A DNA stretch of 14,208 nt from NCBI GenBank assembly GCA_050954505.1, contig JBPBPY010000169.1, forward strand, positions 1 to 14,208, written 5' to 3'. Origin of the DNA: JAQGMO01 sp050954505. Lineage in GTDB: Bacteria > Pseudomonadota > Gammaproteobacteria > Burkholderiales > Burkholderiaceae_D. A program made the translations under genes and the position numbers. Shown piece after piece: positions 7,291 through 13,806 of this stretch (its first letter is position 1; each line of letters opens with the position of its first letter). Below the pieces are notes generated by a model. The model was not told the origin of the DNA, did not search any database, and worked only from the letters and a program-made list of their open reading frames with translations.

Positions 7291-7319
7291 ACAATAAGAG
7301 CTGCCACGGCTTCTGTAAA
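7291..7319 (-). promoter_or_regulatory. Candidate sigma-70 promoter of the dehydrogenase gene
   Basis: On the minus strand, -35 TTTACA (7314-7319) and -10 TATTGT (7291-7296) are separated by 17 bases. That gives 5/6 and 4/6 matches to consensus. Transcription would start near 7284, about 20 bases before the start codon. The -35 box lies inside the loop of the inverted repeat at 7303-7330. Confidence 0.45.
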
Positions 7320-7330
7320 GTCACCGTGGC
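7303..7330. repeat. Inverted repeat overlapping the dehydrogenase promoter
   Basis: GCCACGG (7303-7309) and CCGTGGC (7324-7330) are perfect 7-base arms 14 bases apart, centre to centre 21 bases or about two helical turns. This could be an operator for a dimeric regulator or a cfa terminator stem. The 14-base loop and the -35 box within it favour an operator. Confidence 0.5.
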
Positions 7331-7378
7331 CTCAATGGCAACCACCCTGCGCGCGATCAAGCCGGGCATCATCGCCGC

Positions 7379-8593
7379 TCAACGCGCATTGCTTGAAGGG
7401 TACATGTATTTTCTCGACCACGGCAATTGCGTCACCCGTGCGGCAGCCTTGCCACAGACGATCTGGTTCAGCGAAATCCAGTCCGCGCCGAAGGCATAGG
7501 CGCAGCCGGCGAGATAGACGCGCCAGATACGAAATTTTTTTTCGTCGACCAGGCCATGAATCGTCTCTGCGTTGGCTTCGAAATTGTCGGCCCACAGCTC
7601 GCAGGTTCTTGCATAGTGCCGGCGCAGGTTTTCCACATCGAGCGCTTCCAGTCCACCCTGCTGCATGGCCCTGAGGACATTGCCGATGTGCGGCAGTTCG
7701 CCCTGCGGAAACACATAGGTCTCGATGAACCTGCCACCGCCATAGGGCGTCTCGCCATTGTCGACGTTGGTGCTGGTAATGCCGTGGTTCATGGCCAGGC
7801 CGCCGTCGGCAAGCAGCGTATTGATCTTGGCGAAGTACGCCGGCAGGTTTTGCACACCAACATGTTCGAACATGCCGACGCTGGTGATGCGCTTGAAGAC
7901 GCCGGTGACGTCCCGGTAATCCTGCAGGCGGATGTCGATGCGGCTACTGAGCCCGGCGCGCGCCACGCGTTCGACTGCCAGGCTGTGCTGGTTCTTCGCC
8001 AAAGTCACGCCGACACAGCGCGCGCCGAATTTGCTGGCTGCCCGCATGACCAGTGCACCCCAGCCACAGCCGATGTCGAGCAGCGTGTCGCCAGGCTGCA
8101 CACCGATCTTGGTGAGGATGTGATCGATCTTCCTGATCTGGGCAGTGGCCAGGTCTTCATCGCCATTTTCGAAATAGGCGCAGGAGTAGACCATGTTCTC
8201 GTCGAGGAAGGCCTGGTAGAACGCATTCGATACGTCGTAGTGATACTGGATGGCTTCGGCATCCTTGCGCCGCGTGTGGCGAAATGGATTGTGCCAGGGC
8301 AGGGCATGGCGGCGGGTAAGGGTGTTCGATGCCAGCGCATTGGCCACGCCGATGATCTCGTTGACCCGGCCTTCGACCTGGATCATGCCTTCGACATAGG
8401 CCTTGCCGAGGTTGGCCAGCGAAGGTCGCAGCAGATAGGCAATGGCGGAAACATCGGGCACCGAGATGGTCACCTGCGGAGCCTGCGTACCGAAATCATA
8501 CTGGCGGCCGTTCCATAATTGCAGTCGTAATGGCAGCGATGTGTGGGCGCGGATATTGTCTACCCAGCTGTCGAGTTTTTTTTCCCAGAACAT
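7379..8593 (-). CDS. cfa: Cyclopropane-fatty-acyl-phospholipid synthase
   Basis: Cfa methylenates cis double bonds of membrane phospholipid acyl chains using S-adenosylmethionine, usually in stationary phase or under acid stress. The 404-residue protein has HYDVSNAFYQAFLDENMVYSCAYF (118-141), the SAM-binding LLDIGCGWGA (171-180), VGVTLAKNQ (194-202), SVGMFEHVG (238-246) and a C-terminal VYLAGCAYAFGADWISLNQIV (359-379). Residues equivalent to the bicarbonate-binding set of E. coli Cfa appear present: Cys138, Glu243, His270, Ile272 and Tyr327. ATG is preceded by AGGGGAAA, a good ribosome site. Length is close to the family (about 380-410). pdxH lies upstream on the same strand across 277 bases, so separate transcription is likely. 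Confidence 0.96.
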   Translation of the reverse strand: MFWEKKLDSWVDNIRAHTSLPLRLQLWNGRQYDFGTQAPQVTISVPDVSAIAYLLRPSLANLGKAYVEGMIQVEGRVNEIIGVANALASNTLTRRHALPWHNPFRHTRRKDAEAIQYHYDVSNAFYQAFLDENMVYSCAYFENGDEDLATAQIRKIDHILTKIGVQPGDTLLDIGCGWGALVMRAASKFGARCVGVTLAKNQHSLAVERVARAGLSSRIDIRLQDYRDVTGVFKRITSVGMFEHVGVQNLPAYFAKINTLLADGGLAMNHGITSTNVDNGETPYGGGRFIETYVFPQGELPHIGNVLRAMQQGGLEALDVENLRRHYARTCELWADNFEANAETIHGLVDEKKFRIWRVYLAGCAYAFGADWISLNQIVCGKAAARVTQLPWSRKYMYPSSNAR

Positions 8594-8749
8594 GGTTTCC
8601 CCTGCGAGCGTTGGTCACTTTCAAATCTGATGGTGGAGACTGATGGTTGCGTGTAGACGTTGACAGAAAAGCGTCGGCGACGCAAGCAAAACTGGTGTAT
8701 TTCTGGCAATGCTCAATCGATTGTGTCGCGGCGCGCACGCAGTTGCTAG

Positions 8750-8777
8750 TGTCGACCGGCGGCCGGCCTGGTCGACA
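8750..8777. repeat. Inverted repeat in the pdxH-cfa gap
   Basis: TGTCGACC (8750-8757) and GGTCGACA (8770-8777) are perfect 8-base arms. Between them lies GC-rich DNA containing the palindrome GGCCGGCC (8761-8768). It is about 94 bases past the pdxH stop and 157 bases before the cfa start. No T-tract follows on the minus strand, so it could be a pdxH 3' structure or a regulator site for cfa. Confidence 0.5.
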
Positions 8778-8870
8778 ATGTCTTCAACCGGGCAGGCACC
8801 GGCCGGCAATCCTGTGCGGCCTGGCATGTTTGCGGTGTCGAATCCGGTTGATCCGTTCGCGGCAGCAGGT

Positions 8871-9578
8871 TCAGGGCTGCAAACGCTGTCGATCCCAGTG
8901 GCCGTCTGCCTGGCGTGCATAACTGATGCGGTCGTGCAGGCGCGAGCGGCGTCCCTGCCAGAATTCGAAATAGTCTGGTACCAGCCGATAGCCGCCCCAG
9001 TCCGATGGGCGTTGTGGATGATCGCCGGATCGCTCCTGCGCCTGGGCATATTGCTGTTCCAGCGTGGCGCGGTTGGCCACCCCGCTGCTTTGCCGCGAAG
9101 CGATGGCGCCCAGGCGGCTTGCCAGCGGCCGGCTGTGGAAATAGGCATCGCTTTGCTGCGCCGGTACCCGCTCGACCCGGCCCTCGATGCGCACCTGGCG
9201 TTCCAGTTCCACCCAGTGAAACAGCAAGGCTGCAAAGGGATGCGCCAGCCGTCCATCCGGGCTGCGGCTCTCCAGTTGCGCCGCCTTGCGGCTTGCATAG
9301 CTGGTGTACCAGGTAAAGCCGTCGGCACCGAACTGCTTGATCAGCACGATGCGTGAAGAAGGGCGGCCATCTGCGCCGACAGTCGCCAGGCTCATGGCAT
9401 TGGGCTCTGCCAGTTGTGCCGCCTGCGCCTGTTCGAACCAGCGCGAGAACTGCAGCAGCGGATCGGCGGCGACATCGTCCTCGCTCAGGCTGGCGCGGCT
9501 GTAGTCCTTGCGCTGGTCGGCCAGCGTTGCGCCAGCTGGCTGGGCGTTTGTGGAATGGTCGGGACGATCCTGGTTCAT
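8871..9578 (-). CDS. pdxH: Pyridoxamine/pyridoxine 5'-phosphate oxidase
   Basis: PdxH uses FMN and oxygen to oxidise PNP or PMP to pyridoxal 5'-phosphate. The 235-residue product shows RIVLIK (76-81, FMN contact), WVELERQVRIEG (122-133), YFHSRPLASRLGAIASRQS (146-164), and the C-terminal WGGYRLVPDYFEFWQGRRSRLHDR (194-217) ending in W..QRLQP, where the family normally ends in RLxP. It is about 20 residues longer than E. coli PdxH, mostly at the disordered N terminus. AAGGAAG stands about 6 bases before ATG. A possible -10 TAAAAT lies at 9602-9607 (minus strand) but no good -35 was seen. The upstream region is shared with the divergent tcdA and holds the 11-base array. Confidence 0.96.
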   Translation of the reverse strand: MNQDRPDHSTNAQPAGATLADQRKDYSRASLSEDDVAADPLLQFSRWFEQAQAAQLAEPNAMSLATVGADGRPSSRIVLIKQFGADGFTWYTSYASRKAAQLESRSPDGRLAHPFAALLFHWVELERQVRIEGRVERVPAQQSDAYFHSRPLASRLGAIASRQSSGVANRATLEQQYAQAQERSGDHPQRPSDWGGYRLVPDYFEFWQGRRSRLHDRISYARQADGHWDRQRLQP

Positions 9579-9635
9579 GGTGGCTTCCTTTTTTGCAGAC
9601 CATTTTAGAGCAAGCGCTGTTTTTGGTTCTGTTGC

Positions 9636-9866
9636 AGCCGAATCACCGCCGAATCACGGTTCAAATCCGGTTGAACCACAGTTGAATCACGGTTGAATTA
9701 CAGCCGAGTTACAGCCGAGTTACAGTTGAGCCAAAGCCGAATAACAGTCGAATCACAGCCGATCCGCTGCCAGCTTGCAGCGCATTGACTATCCGCTCAC
9801 GGCCGAACCCATGCCGCATCACCGTCGATGCACGGCCAATGCACCGTCGGTCGACCTGCCGCTTGC
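9636..9866. repeat. 11-base tandem repeat array, 12 clear plus about 9 decayed units in one register
   Basis: From 9636 to 9767, twelve consecutive 11-base units fit AGYYGAATCAC. G at unit position 2 and A at position 6 are invariant, G at position 5 and C at position 11 hold in 11 of 12, and positions 3-4 are always pyrimidines. Units 7 and 8 are identical (AGCCGAGTTAC). The next nine 11-base windows (9768-9866) keep the register in weaker form, for example TGCCGCATCAC (9812-9822) and CGTCGATGCAC (9823-9833). The array fills most of the divergent pdxH-tcdA region and ends 25 bases before the tcdA start codon. No reading frame uses it continuously in a convincing way. Confidence 0.92.
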
Positions 9867-9879
9867 ACTGCCGGTCCGC

Positions 9880-9885
9880 TAGAAT
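9880..9885 (+). promoter_or_regulatory. Candidate -10 box placed for a leaderless tcdA transcript
   Basis: TAGAAT (5/6 match to TATAAT) ends 6 bases before the tcdA ATG at 9892, and no Shine-Dalgarno sequence is present. This is the geometry of a leaderless mRNA. No good -35 box is found at the expected distance (near 9857-9862), so the call is tentative. Confidence 0.35.
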
Positions 9886-9891
9886 GGCAAC

Positions 9892-10905
9892 ATGGACCAA
9901 CTTATCTCTACCCCGCCGGTACCGGCCGATGTCCCGACGACAGTCCCGGCCGCCAACTCTTCAGCAGCGTCACCTGCTGTGTGCGCCAGCGGCGCCAGCG
10001 CCGGCAACGACGTTGACGGCAGCGGAATCGACTTCGAGCGCCGCTTTGGCGGTGTCGCGCGTTTGTATGGCGCACCGGCGCTGGCTGGTTTTCGTGCCGC
10101 GCGCGTGTGCGTCATCGGTGTGGGCGGCGTGGGTTCCTGGATCGTCGAAGCGCTGGCACGCAGTGCGGTGGGCCACATTACCATGATCGACCTGGACAAC
10201 CTGGCCGAATCGAATGTCAACCTCCAGATCCATGCGCTCAGCGATACCTTGGGCATGGCCAAGGTCGATGCACTGGCGCAGCGCATTGCGCTGATCAATC
10301 CGTTTTGCAGCGTGCACTGCGTGGAAGAATTCCTCACCGAAGACAATGTCGCCGCCATGGTTGGCGGCGGCCAGTTCGATCACATCATCGACGCCATCGA
10401 CGATGTGCGTGCCAAGGTGGCGCTGATTGCCTATTGCCGGGCCCAGGGCATGTCGTTGACGACCATCGGTGGCGCCGGTGGGCAGACCGACCCGACCAAA
10501 ATCGAAGTGCGCGACCTGTGCCGCACCGAGCAGGAACCGTTGCTGGCGCGCGTGCGCAAACGGTTGCGCGCCCTGCATGGTTTCCCGCGCGGCACACGCA
10601 ACAAGTTTCATATCGATGCGGTGTTTTCCACCGAGCCACTGGCCATGCCGGGACTGGCCGGCGGGCCGCAGGAAGGGCCTGTGCAGTCCGGGCGCAGCGG
10701 TCAGGGGGCAAATGGGTTCACCGGCCTGAACTGTGCCGGTTATGGATCGTCGGTCGCCGTCACGGCCAGTTTCGGCTTTGTCGCCGCCGCCCATGTGTTG
10801 CGCAAGATTGCCGACACCGCCAACGCTGCCCACGCTGCCGAAAATGCGGTCGAAACCATCGCCGCAGGCAAGCCGGACATGCCGGCAATGTCGACCCCGA
10901 CATGA
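9892..10905 (+). CDS. tcdA: tRNA threonylcarbamoyladenosine dehydratase (TcdA/CsdL), E1-like
   Basis: TcdA uses ATP to cyclise t6A37 of tRNA to ct6A. The 337-residue protein matches the HesA/MoeB/ThiF family: DFERRFGGVARLYG (47-60), nucleotide loop VCVIGVGGVGSW (72-83), MIDLDNLAESNVN (98-110), INPF (135-138), DHIIDAIDDVRAK (163-175) and GGAGGQTDPTKIEVRDL (193-209). The family's N-x-N-R-Q reads N-V-N-L-Q here: Leu111 (CTC) replaces the Arg that normally contacts ATP. The first 46 residues are a low-complexity Ala/Pro/Ser extension absent from E. coli TcdA (268 residues). No ribosome site precedes the start; see the -10 box. gspA begins 13 bases downstream. Confidence 0.93.
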   Translation: MDQLISTPPVPADVPTTVPAANSSAASPAVCASGASAGNDVDGSGIDFERRFGGVARLYGAPALAGFRAARVCVIGVGGVGSWIVEALARSAVGHITMIDLDNLAESNVNLQIHALSDTLGMAKVDALAQRIALINPFCSVHCVEEFLTEDNVAAMVGGGQFDHIIDAIDDVRAKVALIAYCRAQGMSLTTIGGAGGQTDPTKIEVRDLCRTEQEPLLARVRKRLRALHGFPRGTRNKFHIDAVFSTEPLAMPGLAGGPQEGPVQSGRSGQGANGFTGLNCAGYGSSVAVTASFGFVAAAHVLRKIADTANAAHAAENAVETIAAGKPDMPAMSTPT

Positions 10906-10918
10906 AGACCGCCGCGCG

Positions 10919-12838
10919 ATGACCATGTACCTGCCATTCTTTCGCCTTGCCCAGGCGCCGTTCACGATTGCGCCCGATCCGCGCTACCTGTTCATGAGCG
11001 AGCGCCATCGCGAAGCGCTGGCGCACCTGCTGTATGGGGTGGGCAGCGGCGGCGGCATCGTGCTGTTGACCGGCGAGATCGGCGCCGGCAAAACCACCGT
11101 CTGCCGCTGCTTCCTCGAACAGATTCCTGCCGACTGCAAGGTTGCCTACATTTTCAATCCGCGCCTCACCGTGCTGGAACTGCTGCAAACCATCTGTGCG
11201 GAATTCGGCATCGCCATCGGCGCGGAAAATGGCGACGCGAATCAGCTGCCGACGCTGAACCATTATTTCAACGCGCTCAATGCGCATCTGCTGGCCAGCC
11301 ACGCGGCCGGTGGCAAGAATGTGCTGATCATCGACGAAGCGCAAAACCTCACCGCCGATGTGCTCGAACAGCTGCGCCTGCTGACCAATCTCGAAACCAG
11401 CCAGTCGAAGCTGCTGCAGATCATCCTGATCGGCCAGCCGGAGCTGCGCGCGATGGTGGCGCGGCCGGAACTGGAGCAGCTGGCGCAACGCATCATTGCA
11501 CGCTTCCATCTCGGGCCGCTGTCACGCGAGGAAACCGCGTTGTACATCAAGCACCGGCTTGCCGTGGCCGGCGGCGGTGGCGCCAATCCGTTCAGCGCGG
11601 CAACCATGCGGCTGATCCACAGGCTGTGCGCTGGCGTGCCACGGCGCATCAACCTGCTTTGCGATCGCGCCTTGCTCGGTGCATACACCCAGGGCCGCCA
11701 CCAGGTCAGCGCGCAGGTGGTCAGGCGCGCCGCGCGGGAAGTCTTCGGTGCTGCAGAAGAGGGCAGGCAGCCCAGGCCCGGCCACTGGTGGCGCGCGGCT
11801 GCCATCGGTGCTGTTGGCGGGGCTGGCGCGCTGGTGGTGTTGCTTGTGCTGGCATACGACATGCAGTCAAGCGGGCGCCTGGCAGGGATTTTCCCGAACA
11901 GGCTTGCGGCGGCTGCGCCAAATGAGCCGGGCCCGAATACGGCGCTGGTTTCTTCCACGAGACTCGGCCAGGCAAAAGGTGCGGCCACGGCAGGCCGGTC
12001 CGCGAGCGCTTCGTTTGCAGCCGCAGCGCCAGGCGCGGCAACGCCTTTGCCCCAGGCCGCCGGAACAACGCCGGCAACGGCTTCAGCCACCGCTGGCACG
12101 CAGGCAGCGGCAACCCTGCCAGCGGCCTCCTCCACGGTCGTGGCCGGCGCCGAGGCCGCCAGCGCCGTCAATGCGCAGCCACCGCTGGCTGCCGACAACT
12201 GGCTCAAGCGCGAACCGGTCCAGGCCACCAGCGCATTGTTGCCGGCACTGGCCACATACTGGGGCGCCACTCTGGCTGCCGGAGAACCTTGCACTGCCGC
12301 CCAGATCGCCGGCCTGCATTGTTATGCAGGGCGTGGCGGCCTGGCCGAACTGCGTCAGTTGAATCGTCCTGCCGTGCTTGGGTTGCGCGATGCGCAGCGC
12401 CAGGTTCGTCCGGTGCTGTTGCTGGAACTGGCCGCGAGCCAGGCCACGCTGCGCATCGATGGACAGCCGCAGTCGATCAGCCTTGCCGCGCTGGAGAAGG
12501 TTTTCAGCGGTGAATTTGCCACCTTCTGGCGCGCGCCGCAAGGGTTTCGCGAACGGCTCAAGGTCGGCGACCAGGGCGCCGATGTCGAATGGCTGGCGCG
12601 CCAGCTGGCCGGCGCAGCGTCGCTTGGCAGCTCGGCTGGCCTGCCAGCTGCGCAGGCACCTGCGCGCGTGTTCGACGAGGCGCTGAGCCTGCAGCTGCGC
12701 CAGTACCAGCAGGCGCGTGGCTTGCTGGCCGATGGCATTGCCGGGCCAAGGACGCTCATGTCACTCAATCAGGTTGCCGGTATCCGCGAACCGCAATTGC
12801 GCGCCGCGGCAAGCACCACTGCGGTACGGGAAAACTAG
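10919..12838 (+). CDS. gspA: GspA/ExeA-type AAA ATPase with peptidoglycan-binding domain
   Basis: ExeA with ExeB helps the type II secretion secretin assemble through the cell wall. The 639-residue protein starts MTMYLPFFRLAQAPFTIAPD, typical of ExeA/MshM ATPases. Walker A is GEIGAGKTT (52-60) and Walker B NVLIIDEAQ (134-142), followed by IILIGQPEL (168-176). One transmembrane span is at about 292-313, then a long Ala/Pro/Thr linker (about 325-425). Next comes a C39-peptidase-like segment (about 445-540; CTAAQIAGLHCY, GLAELRQLNRPAVL) and a peptidoglycan-binding domain (about 546-620; LKVGDQGADVEWLARQL, ARGLLADGIAGPRTL). The start at 10919 (or 10925) is chosen from the family N terminus; an upstream in-frame extension overlaps tcdA and is rejected. 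gspB follows after 2 bases. Confidence 0.92.
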   Translation: MTMYLPFFRLAQAPFTIAPDPRYLFMSERHREALAHLLYGVGSGGGIVLLTGEIGAGKTTVCRCFLEQIPADCKVAYIFNPRLTVLELLQTICAEFGIAIGAENGDANQLPTLNHYFNALNAHLLASHAAGGKNVLIIDEAQNLTADVLEQLRLLTNLETSQSKLLQIILIGQPELRAMVARPELEQLAQRIIARFHLGPLSREETALYIKHRLAVAGGGGANPFSAATMRLIHRLCAGVPRRINLLCDRALLGAYTQGRHQVSAQVVRRAAREVFGAAEEGRQPRPGHWWRAAAIGAVGGAGALVVLLVLAYDMQSSGRLAGIFPNRLAAAAPNEPGPNTALVSSTRLGQAKGAATAGRSASASFAAAAPGAATPLPQAAGTTPATASATAGTQAAATLPAASSTVVAGAEAASAVNAQPPLAADNWLKREPVQATSALLPALATYWGATLAAGEPCTAAQIAGLHCYAGRGGLAELRQLNRPAVLGLRDAQRQVRPVLLLELAASQATLRIDGQPQSISLAALEKVFSGEFATFWRAPQGFRERLKVGDQGADVEWLARQLAGAASLGSSAGLPAAQAPARVFDEALSLQLRQYQQARGLLADGIAGPRTLMSLNQVAGIREPQLRAAASTTAVREN

Positions 12839-12840
12839 CC

Positions 12841-13665
12841 ATGTCGTATATCCTCGACGCACTCAGGAAAGCCGAAGCGGAACGGGCGCTGGGCAGTGTG
12901 CCCAATGTGCATGTGCAGACCATGGGCGCCGCACCGCCGTCGGCCCATGTGGCGGCATCGAAAAAGCTGCTCGCTATCTTGCTGGGCGTGCTGACCGTGC
13001 TGGGCCTGGCTCTGGCCGCTGCACTGGCCTGGTGGCATCAGCCGGCGCCGCAAGCGCTCGTGTTTGCCGATGCCACGCCGCCGGCCGTGGCATTGCCGGC
13101 AGCGACTTCGCATTTCAAGCTCGATGAACAACTGGCCAGGCCGCCCGAAGGCTTCGTCCCTGCAGAAAACCAGGCCGGCCAAACACCTGCCAGATCGGCC
13201 ATGCCTGCGCCGACCGGTGTTGCAATGCCCGGTGCTGCAGCGCCTGCCTCGTCGGTTACGTCAAAGCCTGCGCCTGCGCCTGCGCCTTCCATCGCTGCGG
13301 CAAGCGCGCGCAAGGACCAGCCGGCCGCGCGCCCAAAGGCAACCGAAAACGCCGGCGCCGCCACGACCGGCAGCAAGCCAGCAAGCGCAGCTGCCGCCAG
13401 CGAAACGGCATCGGTATTACCATCGCCGGCGTCTGCCCGCGTGCCCTCGTTGCGTGAATTGCCGGAAAGCCTGCAACGCGACATTCCAGCGGTGACGATC
13501 AATGGCTACATCTACACGCCTGATGCCACCGAGCGCTCTGCATTGATCAACAATCGCCTCACCCGCGAAGGCGAGCTGGTCGAACCGGGTTTGACACTGG
13601 AACGCCTTTTGCCCAAGTCCGCCATCCTGAATTATCGCGGCACCCGCTACTCGCTCAGTTACTGA
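12841..13665 (+). CDS. gspB: GspB/ExeB-type general secretion pathway protein B
   Basis: GspB is the inner-membrane partner of GspA in secretin assembly. The 274-residue protein starts MSYILDALRKAEAERALG, the hallmark cytoplasmic N terminus of this family. It has one membrane span at about 42-64, a long Ala/Pro-rich periplasmic linker (about 75-200) and the C-terminal T2SS GspB domain (202-274; LPESLQRDIPAVTINGYIY, LLPKSAILNYRGTRYSLSY). GGGAA ends 8 bases before the ATG, overlapping the end of gspA, so the pair is surely co-transcribed. The longer in-frame start at 12589 lies inside gspA and is rejected. No other gsp genes lie in the window. Confidence 0.93.
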   Translation: MSYILDALRKAEAERALGSVPNVHVQTMGAAPPSAHVAASKKLLAILLGVLTVLGLALAAALAWWHQPAPQALVFADATPPAVALPAATSHFKLDEQLARPPEGFVPAENQAGQTPARSAMPAPTGVAMPGAAAPASSVTSKPAPAPAPSIAAASARKDQPAARPKATENAGAATTGSKPASAAAASETASVLPSPASARVPSLRELPESLQRDIPAVTINGYIYTPDATERSALINNRLTREGELVEPGLTLERLLPKSAILNYRGTRYSLSY

Positions 13666-13667
13666 AA

Positions 13668-13687
13668 GCAAGGCTGCGTCGCCTTGC
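13668..13687 (+). terminator. Short hairpin directly after gspB
   Basis: GCAAGGC (13668-13674) pairs with GCCTTGC (13681-13687), a perfect 7-base-pair stem with a 6-base loop starting 2 bases after the gspB stop codon. No T-tract follows, so termination is only possible, or the hairpin protects the 3' end. Confidence 0.4.
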
Positions 13688-13688
13688 A

Positions 13689-13720
13689 GCCTCGTAGCCT
13701 CGTAGCCTCATAGCCTCATA
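13689..13720. repeat. 8-base tandem repeat, four copies
   Basis: GCCTCGTA occurs twice (13689-13704) and GCCTCATA twice (13705-13720), followed by a partial GCC. The preceding GCCTTGCA (13681-13688) may be a decayed unit. It lies in the convergent gap between gspB and the IclR-type gene. Confidence 0.85.
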
Positions 13721-13760
13721 GCCGCGTTGTTGCCGGACGCCGCCGCCTGGCCTGCGTTGC

Positions 13761-13806
13761 ATGGCGGGCAAACCCGGCACTGCGCCAACCGCACGTTTGC
13801 CGCCAT
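13761..13806. terminator. Inverted repeat beside the stop codon of the IclR-type gene
   Basis: ATGGCGGGCAAAC (13761-13773) pairs with GTTTGCCGCCAT (13795-13806), 12 base pairs with one bulged G and a 21-base loop. The right arm abuts the stop codon of the minus-strand IclR gene. It is probably that gene's 3' stem; no T-tract follows. Confidence 0.45.

Noticed and set aside
6220..7674. A 484-codon plus-strand frame opposite the dehydrogenase and the end of cfa.
   Set aside because: It is antisense to genes with clear family motifs and is unlike any protein I know.
7427..8518. A 363-codon plus-strand frame opposite cfa.
   Set aside because: It is a shadow of cfa, whose catalytic residues are all identifiable on the other strand.
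9636..9767. A possible CRISPR array in the pdxH-tcdA gap.
   Set aside because: The units are 11 bases and directly adjacent, with no spacers and no cas genes nearby.
9709..9900. A minus-strand frame across the 11-base repeat giving a periodic peptide.
   Set aside because: Periodicity comes from the DNA repeat; there is no ribosome site and the frame overlaps the tcdA start.
12589..12840. A longer start for gspB.
   Set aside because: The extension lies inside gspA, while the family hallmark MSYILDALRKAE begins exactly at 12841 after a suitable ribosome site.
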